From positions 186,001 to 250,000 of the forward strand of contig JASANH010000212.1 of NCBI GenBank assembly GCA_030248295.1: DNA of 64,000 nucleotides, in the 5' to 3' direction. The DNA comes from Mesodorylaimus sp. YZB2_4 (lineage: Eukaryota > Nematoda > Enoplea > Dorylaimida > Dorylaimidae). Numbering within the stretch: position 1 is the first letter of the stretch; each line of letters begins with the position of its first letter. Shown here piece after piece: positions 37,239 to 49,014 of this stretch. The notes beneath the pieces were generated by a model. It had not been told where the DNA came from and ran no database searches. It saw only the letters and a list, made by a program, of their open reading frames with translations. The translations under genes and the position numbers were made by a program.

Positions 37239-37534
37239 CCCTAAAACCCTCCAAAAATGCCAAATTGTAATAGTCCGAATCGATAGCCTGTTCTCTCGCT
37301 CTCCCAAAAAACACAAATACCATTAGCCCCCAAAATTCCACATCTTCCTACATAAACTACTAAGCTGAAACTTTTTTTATAAGCAAAAACCTTATTTCCT
37401 CGGGAAATATCGCATTCAGTCAAGCATACAAAACTATAAGCTATTCTCCCGAAAGCTTGCTAATAAACCATTTATAGTTATCACGCCAAATAATCGCCAA
37501 TTTCCCCTGCTGATCAATAGCAACAAAAATCTGC
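37239..37534 (-). other. Two further exon-like segments
   Basis: After a TTATTTTGTCTGCAG acceptor at about 37535, the minus strand reads IFVAIDQQGKLAIIWRDNYK then WFISKLSGE and a stop. Below it, about 37346-37239, AG-flanked EDVEFWGLMVFVFFGRAREQ continues to a GTAAGT donor. Composition is protein-like, but I cannot connect these to each other or to the candidate exons at 36.2-37.0 kb. Confidence 0.25.
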
Positions 37535-38769
37535 AGACAAAATAAATCCTCCCACAAATAAAACTTACGTACGCCGCTTTGCTTATTTGCGCAACATATT
37601 GAAATATCGATATTCCGAAGCGAATGTACGCCCCTTTGCTAAATTGCACAACACATTGTAATTTAGTCATAGAATACGATGGTTACGACGATGAAACAGT
37701 ACAAATTCCTCCACACCGCTGCCGCCCGCAGCCTCGCCTTCGACACGTTGGTGTATATACCCCCGTGTTTTTGCCCAATTTTGCACCCAACCCGGTACAA
37801 CTTATCTGCTCTATGTTTCCCACAGGGCTCACACGCAAAACATACGGACCCCCCTCTCGCCTATGGTATCACACTCTATTCCTAATAAGGGGAGCGCTAC
37901 CGCGCTTACAAGAACTACTACTTCACCAAAGGGTGAATAGATCTACTCAGTTTGGGGGAAATTTTGTTATTTCATCGCGTTTTGCCGTTATTAAGGCTAT
38001 CCATGAAGGTCGACCGCAGAAAATCTCGATTTTTTTACCCCCTTCCGCATGCCGACCGCATGCCGACCACTTCTCGCGAACCCCCCTCAAAAATGGTCGA
38101 CCACTTCAGCCATACCCCACTTTCCAAAAGCAGTTTTGTGAAATGTTTCATCTTGTGCTTTCTTGAGCTCGACAAGGTGCCCTCTTCTTCGAAGACAAAT
38201 CTTTTTTTGATTTATGGAGCGGATTTTGTGAAAGCCTCTACGAACTTTCCCTACAACTTTTCCCCATGTTTTTTAAAAAGGTTTGCGGGCTCGGCCGCGC
38301 CAGCCCAGTTCTCTACGGGACTTCCAATCATATTAGCTGGCCAACAGCCATGATTTGATAAGCGAGGCTGTGAGGTGACTAGGAATATGTTGGGATCCCG
38401 ATACCGATCCTGATCCTGACATTGGGTGATCGGGATTCTGTTATGATATGCAAGCATGGTACACTCCGATCCATCATATCCGCGATGAAGAGGCAACAGC
38501 AACATCGGCTAAAATCGATAATGATAGCAACACTGATTTTACTAAGCCCAGGCTGACCTTGCTGGACGCCTATCGAAACTGCAAACGTACTCATCAATTT
38601 CAGCTTATTTATAACGACTGAAACTCGGCTTGATAAAAAGCTTTAAAAACCTGGATGACTAAAGTGTGCTTTAGTGAGGAAAATAGACTCATCTCGTTCG
38701 TGTGTGCAAAAAATATACGACCTCAAAAAAAGTTTCCGATCCCGGAAAAAGGTGATCCCGACCTCTCCT

Positions 38770-39090
38770 TGGAGGTGACCAGCTCTCACGGCAGGTTCCC
38801 TGTGTCTTCACTGGGAGCCCCTCCACACGAGGGCATACTGGGTGGGAAGGGGCTTAGGCTTTGCTTAGGGACCTTCCCGACTGGTGTTCGAGGACAGTCT
38901 CCAAATTGTCTGCACTGCTTAGGTGGGTGTCCTCCATTTGACAGTAGCAAGAGTGTCGCCAAGAGCCAGGTGTTTAAAGCCAGCGACGAGCTACTAATCT
39001 GCCGTCCTCCGTCAAAATAGAACCTCGGCTTCCCAGTCAGGGTTGCTAGCCAGCAAGGCGGATCAACGCCTAACCAGCTTAGCCGTCGCC
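38770..39090 (-). mobile_element. Second SINE family, diverged copy
   Basis: The block at 38775-38835 matches the 46.9-kb SINE in reverse (GACCAGCTCTCACGGCAGGT, then CTCCACACGAGGGC). Near 39010-39090 the minus strand shows a tRNA-like GGCTAAGCTGGTTAGGCG A box. The middle is too diverged to align by eye. Confidence 0.5.
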
Positions 39091-39741
39091 CTCCAACTTT
39101 TCCTTTTTGGATCAGATGCCATTCCAGTTAGGAATAAGAGTCCTGATGAACCCGAAATTGCATTGTCGAGAATGAACGACCAAGGAGAAGAGAAGACAAA
39201 AAGTTTTGAAGGTTTGAACGCGGTGAAGACAAAAGGTGTTTTTTTGTCATCAAAAGTTTAAAAATTTGCTGTGGTCGACCATTGGCCCGCTACCCCACCC
39301 CCTCCCCCATCATGAATGAAATAAACTTTGCGTGATCTAATTCGCTTGTTTCTGAGAGCTGGCATGGATGAAGAAGGTTAATCTGTGCCTTGAGCTTGAA
39401 TTTGGCTGCTACTCTCTGCGACTGTCGCTTCACTTCTGTATTGCTAAAGTGCATTAGCACACCTTCTACGATGCTTGAGCCTTTTTGGTATTCAAAGACA
39501 CAGCCAGTAGCATCATTGCAAAAACCTCACGATCAGCCCTTCTTGACACGCATAGGCTGCGTACTAATAACATACATAACCCAGCCAGAAATAAAACACA
39601 AAAACTAAATAACGTCCAAAAATTGATAGAAACATTATTTCGTTTCGTGACTGTCTGTCTGTCTGTATATTTCCGCAGCCACAGAAACCTGTCAATACTA
39701 GAGCGCAGCAAAAAATAAATGAATACATACAAGTCTAAAAG

Positions 39742-40541
39742 CCAGCATCGACCGAATCACCGAACCGGCCGAACCGAACCACCGGATTGGTGATTTTTAC
39801 CAAACTGAACCGAGCCACCGAGCCGAACAATTTTGAATTTCCAGTTTTGTTGGTGAAAATACGGTGATTTTGTTTCAGATTTGGTTTCAGTTATGAATTT
39901 CACTGTCCCTTTTTCTTAATTATTTAGTTCTTTCTTCATCATCTTAAAAATTTTAGTTCAAAAAGTGTTAAGAAGGATTGACTTCCAAACATTTTGAGAA
40001 TACCGGGTGCGCCATAAAGAATGACCCTCACAGAAATGGCTAGTTTTCTTCGGATGAGCAGTCGCTTTGTAAAACCTACACTAGCACAAGCACATCCAAT
40101 CCAATCAATCAATTCAATCAAGCGAGCAATCGATCATTCAATTCTGCATCAGGCCGTCCACCAGTGGATTGATATTGTACAGTTGCTTGTACAAAGAAAT
40201 GAAAAGTCCAGACCTCAGAAATTTGGTCGTTTTGGGTAAAGGTACACTCAATCATTCCGTTTATATGGAACTGGTATTGCCAGTAGAAAAAAATATGGAA
40301 GAAAGGTATTTGGGAACAGATAACAGATAACTTACCGCACACAGCTGACTACCGCGATAACTTGCATATTAAGCTGGTAGAAGACGAAACACTAGTCTAG
40401 TGTAGAGGGTCATTCTTTATGGCGCACTCGATATAGACGATGATTACTTTATGGAGGATGTAGGATGTGGGTGAACATAGGACATTCGGCTCGGTTCGGT
40501 CGGTTCGGTTCGGTGCAAAAACCATGTTCGGTCGATGCTGG
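39742..40541. mobile_element. hAT-like element with nested MITE
   Basis: Termini CCAGCATCGACCGAA at 39742 and its exact reverse complement ending at 40541 are flanked by identical 8-bp sequences TCTAAAAG (39734-39741 and 40542-40549). An 8-bp target duplication with such ends is typical of the hAT superfamily. Subterminal AACCGAACCG repeats are present at both ends. No transposase is encoded. The interior is interrupted by a separate TA-flanked element at 40003-40431. Confidence 0.85.
40003..40431. mobile_element. Tc1/mariner-type MITE nested in hAT-like element
   Basis: The ends share GTGCGCCATAAAGAATGACC-CTC exactly (40007-40029 and 40405-40427), with two or three more variable bases outside. 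The element is bounded by TA dinucleotides at 40001-40002 and 40432-40433. TA duplication and this terminus resemble mariner-like elements. No coding sequence was seen. Confidence 0.8.
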
Positions 40542-41353
40542 TCTAAAAGTCACTGTTAATTAAAACAAATATTGGAAACGAATCATTTAAAAGTGTCATA
40601 CGGACTATTGGCTATATCATATGGTAAATCATTCCTATTTCCATATTCTACAATCAAAATCTTTTTGATTAAATCAAATTTTTTTGATTAATTTGCAGTG
40701 AGCGTGCATTTTGATTTTTTGAATGGGTGGAAAACCCTTTTCGACGAGATATAAATCTAAAATTCAAAAAGCAGAGATATTTTGAAAAAAGCCTCCTTGG
40801 GCCACCGCACTAGCCACGCTACGTTACGCTCACTCTTTCCATTCAAAGAAATTCTCTCTTGACAACTCGAAGAACTTATTGTTTTGGCGATGCGACAAAG
40901 TCTTTCTTATTCGTTCCAGCCAAACTGTCGTTTGATTAACTTGGCCGTCATTGTCAAAGGTTTTCAGTAACTTCGGCAACTGAAATGTGGCCAGCTACAG
41001 TGTCTTCGACTGGCTGACTTTGTTTCGACCGAGGCTGATTGTAACGATTTTTAGCTTCATTCCTTATTCCAAGGAGAGATAAGCAAGCATAATGTAGAAT
41101 CTTCCGACGCCCATCTCACAGTGACATTTGCGCCTACTCGGGTGATTCGTGCATACTCGTACGACTGTTCTTACTGGTCTTTTGCTTAGGACGGGAGTCT
41201 CGAAGCAAGTGGGCTCTTGCTTTTGATAGGCTGACCAGTAGGTCATACAGTCAACTGGGCACATGGGAAAGTGAAATGCAGGCAGAACGGCAGTGCACAT
41301 CGAACCAAGATATCAGACTTTTATCACAGTGATGACTTTTCGTGGGCAAGACT

Positions 41354-42264
41354 TTAAAAATCGCCGTCATAGTGGTAGCAGTTGGATATGCTGAGGCTGG
41401 TTTTTGGGCAGTTGGGGCAGATTTCCGCCGCTGACCAAGAGAACAATTGGCAGGCGCCCCCCGCCACAGTTGGATGTATGAAATTGAAACTTCGACACCA
41501 CACTCGAGCTGAACAGATGTCGGAACAGCCCTGCGGATGAGGAGCTGGGAAAGATTCTATTGGTGTTTCCGTTATGCACGCTGGTGTCATCGTATAATTT
41601 CGAATGCAATCTACAATAAGAACTCAAGAAATCTTATATTTCAAAACAAAAGCAGCGTACTTGTTATTTGGCACAGTGTTTGAGATGGAAAAGTCGCTGT
41701 GCCATTCAGTGGCAGATCGGCAATTTTCGGAGCTCGGTCAGCGGTTGAGGGGTTGTTAATGATGCTCATGTAGAATTCGTTTCCAGAATTTGAATCTCTG
41801 CAAGGGTAATTCCTGACCCAAGTGTTCGATACTGGCATTTGCATATTGGGTGTGTTGGCATCGCCGTACCAGAATGTGGTGTCGTTGGTAACTGAGCATA
41901 TATTACCATTGACGCTATGGTCGCGTTGGAGTGCTATCCATACGCGCACAGTTTTCGTTCCATAGATGTTCTGCAATGATGAAAATCTTGAGAGAATAGA
42001 GCTGACATAGACTTATCTTACGTTCAGCATTTGTAAAATCGCATTGAACTCTTGAGTCGTGTGGAGCTGCGCCAATGCGCCATTGTAGGCTTTGCACCGA
42101 TCCCACGCAGAAATCCAATCAACGTGACCACGTACGACGAAAAAGCATCGCTCCCCAATCATCGTCCCGTTCAGAGTGCCCGTACACGTCCCTTTTGTGG
42201 TCTCGGAATGAGATAATTGCGGGAAGAAAGCTAACCATAGGCATAAAAAACCTTGGATGAGCAT
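41354..42264 (-). CDS. C-type lectin-like plus PAN domain secreted protein, copy B
   Basis: Three exons, 42264-42022, 41970-41661 and 41610-41354, with phases 0 and 1 and clean splice sites, give 269 residues. The signal peptide is MLIQGFLCLWLAFFPQLSHS. A C-type lectin-like domain follows: GERCFFVVRGHVDWISAWDR with CKAYNGALAQLHTTQEF, then VWIALQRD and FWYGD in exon 2. I do not see the Ca-binding EPN/QPD or WND signatures, so sugar binding is uncertain. Exon 3 looks like a PAN/Apple module, with CSDICSARVWCRSFNF and CQLFSW. Copies A and C are both damaged, so this may be the only functional copy in the window. Confidence 0.85.
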
Positions 42265-42604
42265 TTCCTGGTTTCTAAGTCACTGTATTCTTAGGGCCTA
42301 GAGCTGGTGCCAAAAGCAGACCTCAACCGAATGAGGCCACGTTGCTCAGCACAGGACTGGATGGGGAGCCTTCCTTATCGTTAGTTCTCATTGAGTTTCA
42401 GATGGGGCGGTGGCGCGGCACACTACGCACCAGGCCGCGGAGGAGGCGTGACCTTGACAACCCTGGTAGCCGTGAAGCTGTAAAATCTTACCCGCAGCAT
42501 GAAGCCAATAAGACGCTGAAAAACTGAAAACCATTTTCCGACAAACCCTAGGGTGCATAATTTCTAGCAGCGCCCTCACGCTAGTGTTAGAAATGACCTC
42601 AAGG

Positions 42605-42725
42605 TCGAGGTCAGAATTCTGTCAGAACCCTGATTGACCGACCCTTAGTCAAAGTCAGGGTCAAGGTCAGAAAATTTTTTGAGGGGTCGGTCAAGGTCAG
42701 GGTCAGGTCAGAACTTCTTACACCC
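42605..42725. repeat. GGTCA-rich degenerate repeat
   Basis: Repeated units of the type GGTCAAGGTCAG and its variants, in both spacing and orientation, over about 120 bases. Origin unknown; it could be a small minisatellite or a subterminal repeat of a decayed DNA element. Confidence 0.6.
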
Positions 42726-45120
42726 GGTCAGAGTATTCTGACAGCGAAAGAATGTAAATTTAGTGAAATGTTGGTGTAAAACTTTTCGAGCTCCCGCCTT
42801 TCTGCGTGGGGATCTGGGGGCAGTTTTACAGTTCTGAATCACAAGCCATGTCCTAAATTATAGGACAGTCCTAAGTCATTTCACAATCAGCTTGTGCCCC
42901 ATCCTAGGAAACCAGGCTGTCTTAAGTTTAGGACGACTTCTACCATGTCCTGAGACACTTTGTGGCGTCTTTATTTCACAGCACCGCTGCCACGCTGTAC
43001 CTGCTTTGAGGGCAGGTTTTTTAGGTAGTGGCCTGTCTAGGGCAATCTTAGAGGGCCCTGAGATTGAGGCACTTTGCTTCAGCTCTCTCGACCTTCAATA
43101 ACAGTTCTTTTTCAGCCGAACTAAAATTCTGTCGTCCTTTTCTAGCCATCGAGGCCGAAAAGGGAAGACAGAATGCCGTCATCATCATTTTACTCCTTCT
43201 CCAAGCAAGTACATGCACTTGACAGGAGAGGGAGACACGCGAAATTAATTATGGTTATTATCAAATGCGTGGTAAATTGACTTGCAAGTATTCTCCCATG
43301 GTACAGAGTCCCGCAAAAGAGTCGCAAAACTCCGTTTGTAGGACTCAAAATTTTGACTTGAAATAACCAAATGATGGATCACAGATCCGCCTACTAACAT
43401 GACAGATTTGTGTATAAAAGAAGAATTCCCACATCATAAAACCCATGGTAAAGCTTATAAAATAAACTAGATTTTGTTCGTTTACAGTTCTCATATGAAG
43501 TGGACTAGCCTGCCTTAGCTGAGGAGTCCTCGTATGACATGATAATATCATTCAAATACAAACTTCGATTAGTAATGGGTGCCCGGCTTATTTCGAGCGT
43601 TAAATTTTGTGGTCTGATAAAATGTCTGGAGTCATCCTTTTTTTACTGTGGAACAAGATGTGACAAATCCATCAGCGGCCATTCACAAATTCATGTCCGC
43701 GTACAGCATGGTAGAGTTCCTTTTCTAGCAGGTCAGCATTGCGATTGTTACGAACGATAAGTTGCACGGTGGTATACTTCTCTGTTGTCAAGATGTTGAA
43801 AATCAGAGATTAAAAGCTGGAACGATTTTTATTCTCCCCATCAGCTTCGAAGCTGAGAGAAATGGTCAATAAAAAAGCGGTAAGAATCGTCAAAAATAAA
43901 AATCGGACTCTTTAGGAGTCATAAATATCATGCTCTGGCACAAGTCGCGCACGACAATCATAAGTGGAATATACCTGATCAAGTTGAATCAAGTATACCT
44001 CATTCATAATCCAATCTGTATGGATACCTACCGAGATAATGCACACTGAAACAGAAGGCTAGGAGTATGATGGCCAAGCATAAAAATAAAAGTTTAAATC
44101 AGAATTTATGAGCGTGCCTCCGAGAAAAAAAGGAATGAAATGTGTGGTCATGAAATGTGCGTGAAAAGACTGCATGATATTGTCGGAATAGCCTTGCTTT
44201 ACGAAGTAAGTCCCTTGCGCTTAAATGCGACCAGCGTTCCATCCAATTATGCGCGCCAAACAGTACAAAATGGTACAATTATTCCATACGGAATATGTAC
44301 TTGAAATCACTGAAGGCTACTGAAGTGTACAATTTACAATATGGCCCAAGATCATATTTTTTCCTCGCACCACCCTGTCCCTTGTCGTGAAAATATCCAT
44401 CAACGCCTCTCAACAAGATCTATATAACTAATTCAAAACCAAAAATTTTAAGCCGCGTGAATTTGAACCAGCCTTCTGCACATCAGAGGCATTACAAACA
44501 ATATTACAAAAAACTTTTAGCCTAGAAGACGCACTACCCGGCCATATTTTTCCAAGGATTTGAGCTGTAGGAATGTTCTGAAACTTTCACCGCCTTTGCC
44601 AACTTCGAATAGCCTTACTGTAGCTCATAACTGCCAACCTTTTTGCTTTCCCATTTATTTTGCAATTTGATGCTGTTCGAGTATAGCGCGCTTCAATTTT
44701 GCAATTAGTTTATGAAACAATTGCATATTTGGTCCTTTCTTTACCCATATTCCCTGCTTCTGGTAGTTGGCAACACAGCTACTACAGTACAGAGGAACCA
44801 TTTTGTGTTTTGTGCACAGACGCACGAGGGAGCGCCCCAATCCCCACCCCGACGCGACACCTTTAGAGAATACTGGTCGAGCATGGTATTATTCCACACA
44901 CTTGTGACAGCTCCCACCAAAGGTAGTCCCATGTGCAGAAGCCAAAAGCTTAGGTATTTTCTACATCAGACTACGATCATGATTTTTTATCTGAAATAAA
45001 TCCTCCTATTACATTAACCATCACTGGTTCATACACTAAAAATATTAAAACTAAGTTTTCACATTTTGGTTAAATGTTTTCTCAAGAAACGCCTAGCAGA
45101 ATCCGTCACGATTAACTGCT
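42726..45120. other. No gene recognised
   Basis: Only short frames are present. Nothing with a domain motif, tRNA fold or readable terminal repeat was found. Confidence 0.45.
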
Positions 45121-48100
45121 CTATGACATTCGCCGCCTTTGCATCCGCTGTCTTTGCCGCATTCTTCTGCTTGCTGAATCTCTGCTTGGAGACGAAAAGG
45201 TGTACAGGGTTTTGCCATCACCTTGGAGATATTTCATGGTCATTTTTTGCGCCTCTGCCTCAACGAATACAACGCCACCCTTTATTGGCTCAATATCATT
45301 GGTGCTTGGAAAGACGAACTTGCTCTGAACCATGTATGGCCTTGTCGCCAAGGGCTTCTCGGTGAATTTCACTGCTTTATCGTATCTTGACGCGATACCG
45401 GAGGTCACTAAGTTTACTGTCCATTTGTCTGATCCGCCAGTCATGGTAAGGTGCTAAAAAATGGCAGCGCAAAGTTGATAGTAGCCTAATTCATTTATTT
45501 TTGTGCATAGACCACGTCGTAGTCCATGCTGCGGGCTTGGCACAGATTTATTGTTTAATTTCGGCTCTTGCTGCCCCTATGAGACTGTACTGTTGCTTAT
45601 CTTCTATGTGGTACAGTAATATGTAATGTGGCGAATAGGTACTGTATTAACCTGGGTTTAATGCATGACCAGGTTGAAATCTGACGTCTCACCTCCAGTA
45701 GATGATTATGACCAGCGAAATACGCATTAACCTTGTATTTGATCAGCAAATCGGCAATCGCATCTCTCATGCATCCCGAACTGCCATGTTTGCCAGTCGA
45801 ATAAATTGGCATATGTGCGACGACAAAAATAAAGCTGGCCCTAAAGACACATTTTCGCACCTTAGTAAGAAGGGAACATAGCCAGTCAAGTCAAACTTAA
45901 AAAAACCAAAAACTGAAATTTGTTCCTATGTAGGTGCGAAAGAAAGCTTTCTGCAAAATTTTGAAGGCATCTGACCAACTTATCAGCTGTGGCGATGGGC
46001 CCAGAGATGGGGGGGGGGGGGGGGGGTTTCAGAATTTTGTAGCAATTGTGGAATAAGGAACCCGACTGTTCAGAAAAACATGGAACGTTCTTTCCAAACC
46101 CAGTTTTTGGGTTTTAGGCTTCGAATTTAAACTTCCAATTCTTGGATTTGGGGCTTTTTCCTCCAGAAAAAAATCCAAGAGAAAAATCCAGAAGAATTCA
46201 AAAACTGCACAGGATTTTAGACCCTGACCACTTCTGACCACTTGGATAGACGCTTCTAATATTTTTCACAGAGTTTTCCTAGTACATAGAATCAAATTAC
46301 AATTTTTGGTTTTGTTAAGTTCGACTTGACGGTTGGCGATGTTCCCTTCTGAGTGGATCAGAAAAAAATTATTAGCTTCTGAAGTTATCTCTACTGTACT
46401 TTGACGCTTTTAGCTCATTTTCGAGCCACATCGTCATCGCTTGGGGGGCCAAAAAATTGGCGAATCGCATGTTTCGTGTTGGATCACCGCATAATATAAA
46501 CGAGTCCAGAACGAAAATGTCGACGTTAGTGCCCTCTCCTCCGTTCGCTTTGCCGAATGAATATCGGATGGAGTAGTACAGCGACGGATAGACCCTTAAA
46601 AAAATACCCTTTATAGATCTGGCAAGTGTCAAAGAGAGGAAGCCGCGGTGGTGCAGCGGTTTGGCATTGGTCTCGCCACTGGACTCGGCCCGCGTTCGAT
46701 CCCCGGGGATAGGGGGTCGGTTTGCGACCCATGAACCCTCGCTGACCTTGCACGCTAGGCCGTGGGTGACTCACATAGTGGAGAGACGGAAGCCAAACGA
46801 GTAAACAGTCTCGGCTGTCCAACACCGACAGGGTTCAAAGTCCACCCGCTATCGTCTGAGTCCAGTTCAGGAGCTGTCGTGTGGAGCCGCTCCTAATGGA
46901 GACCCGCAGAGGGAAGCTGCCGTGTGAGCTGGTTACCTCGCAACCTTGCTTATCATATCAGGACGGCTATAGGCGAACCGGGTTAAAAGCACTGAGGGGA
47001 AGCTGGGGCGGCGCAGTGCCAAACCCAAACCCACAAAAACTAAAAATAATTGAATACAAATAAGATAAAAACGTGCCAGAGAGTTAGGTGCGCAGTCGTA
47101 AGCATAATGCGGTATGCACGGCAAGTAGTCAGCAGAGGCAATTGCCCTATTTTCTGGGCGAGAATTTCGGAAATCGCAGATAATTTACAAAAACCTGTCA
47201 AAATATTGACAAGGCTCCACAATTCTAGGATCTCCTGTAAAATTATTAACGCATGTTCGAGCATGACTTAGCGGACATACTGAAGTCCACAGTCTATAAT
47301 GGCAAAACTTCATGGCGTGTGCGACCTGCGGCCGGACCAATCTAGGTTCATACAGTACTGCGCGCACTTTAATGGGTTGCTTCGCTTTCCTTCCTTCAGG
47401 GTTGGTAAACGAGGAATCACTGACACAGGGGAGTCAACGACGCGACGCAATGGACCGCAAGTCAAAGGCAACATCAAGCCAGAGAGATCGAAAAAGTTCA
47501 CTGTCCAGCGAGATCAATCGAAGGACCCAGTTTACCAGCGACAACTCAATGATCGGGCAAGGGCAGTTTGCAGCAGCGGTGTGGACGTGAAATAACAACT
47601 AGCGGATGTATTGATAGGCAATCAGCGATGACGGACGAGAGCTGTAAGCCAATCGACGAAATTGGCATAATACTTTGCTAGGAATGTTTTAGCAAAGCTG
47701 TGATTCCCGCATTGGCAAAAATACTGAAAAAATCGATTCTGAAGATAGTAATGAAGATTTTACACGCAGGCTTCTAAAAACAGTTTTTGCTTATTTCTGT
47801 AGCGCAAGGCACAACGCCCTTGCACAGATTTTGGGAGCAAGAAAATGTACAGCTGACAACAGTAAAACTCCTTAGTGAGCTTGCTTAGCGCTATGCTTTT
47901 TCCTGCGCCTTACCATCTCGAATTTTTTGTAGTGTAGTCGAGCTGTGCTTGTATTTTCCCCCAATGGTCATGATTTCCAGCGGTGATATACCAAGGTAGT
48001 TTCTTAGTATCCTTGCCATACGAATACACATTTTCGAACGTCGCCTAGAATTTTTTGTTTTCTCGACTCGACTAATTTTGTTTTCTCGACTTACATCAAA

Positions 48101-48342
48101 TCGGGGGCTGTTCACATCATCAACTCCACTTTCGTAGAAATTATCTCCCGTTGTGATGAAAAAGCTGGGGCGACTCGATACACTATTTGTGTTAAGTAGA
48201 TAAGCCACCTGTAACTGCACGGCGCTCGTGTATGGTTCCTTGTACGTTCCTCCGAAATCACCCACAACAAAAAATCTTATCGATGTTTCCGTCGGTAATC
48301 GGCAGATATTAGTCTTTAGTCTGGTGCAGTTCTGGGAGCAGT
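45121..48342 (-). CDS. Tartrate-resistant-type purple acid phosphatase, copy 3
   Basis: Exons 48342-48095, 48044-47914, 46594-46400, 45840-45693 and 45453-45121 keep the phases of copies 1 and 2. Motifs are VGDFGG, TTGDNFYESG, AGNHDHWG, VVAHMPIYS and AGHNHLLE. In the fourth block Ala replaces the usual Gly before the His ligand, and Met replaces Tyr or Phe. All metal ligands remain, so activity is plausible. The tail is very basic (RRMRQRQRMQRRR). The intron between the second and third exons seen holds a SINE at 46642-47062. Exon 1 with the signal peptide was not found upstream, where transposon copies crowd the region. Confidence 0.85.
46642..47062 (+). mobile_element. tRNA-derived SINE in phosphatase intron
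   Basis: The head GCCGCGGTGGTGCAGCGGTT has an A-box-like sequence, and GTTCGATCCCCGGGG is a B box. The body matches the minus-strand copy at 27060-27540, and the 3' part ends in an A-rich CACAAAAACTAAAAATAA tail. It lies in antisense orientation within the third phosphatase gene. Flanking duplications were not clear. Confidence 0.8.
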
Positions 48343-48455
48343 CTGAAATGCGCATATGCTTGGAACTACAGTAACGTTGTGGCAGTAACTGAGACCGAAA
48401 CTGTAATTTACTGGCCCTTTTAGATGCAGTAACTGAAGTAACTGAAACTGAAACT

Positions 48456-48913
48456 TAGTGTTGATATCGTTAGCGAAAAAAGATTTTCTTTTATCTTTCC
48501 TTTACCATTTCTTCCCAAAGATATTTTTTCCCCTTTACTTTTCCCTTCCAAAAATATCTCTTCCGTTATATTTTTTTTTTTTTTTCCCCCCCTCCTTTTT
48601 TTTTTTTTTTTTCAAACACATATTTCTTTTTCCACATTCCTCCACATATTCTTTATAATCTCCCCCACAATTATTATTTATTATATTATTACTCTTTTTC
48701 TTCTTTTTTTTTTTTCCTCCCCTTTTTTTTATTTTTTATATTATAATATATATATAAATTTTTTATAAATAAATATCTATCATTCCACCCCCCCACCCCC
48801 TCTCTAAAAAAACACAAAAATACAAATACTCACACACTCTCTCTCTCTTCCCCGCTCCTCCCCCCCCCCCCCCCCCCCCCTCATCACACGCATTTTATAT
48901 ACATTAAATATTA
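48456..48913. mobile_element. hAT-like element copy 2, G-depleted interior
   Basis: It starts TAGTGTTGATATCGTTAGCG, exactly as the 35.4- and 49.0-kb copies, and is flanked by CTGAAACT on both sides (48448-48455, 48914-48921), an 8-bp target duplication. From about 48486 the sequence becomes almost free of G and full of T and C runs, yet its order still tracks the copy at 35.4 kb (for example ACACAAAAATACA, then CTCACACACTC and the poly-C tract). See findings. Confidence 0.75.
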
Positions 48914-49014
48914 CTGAAACTGCAAGTCTTTGGAAACGGGAACCTCAAATGGCTTGAAAAATTAGTTCTCGGTATAGCTTTTTCAGTAGTGTCTGCTTAA
49001 GCATATTTTGCGAC

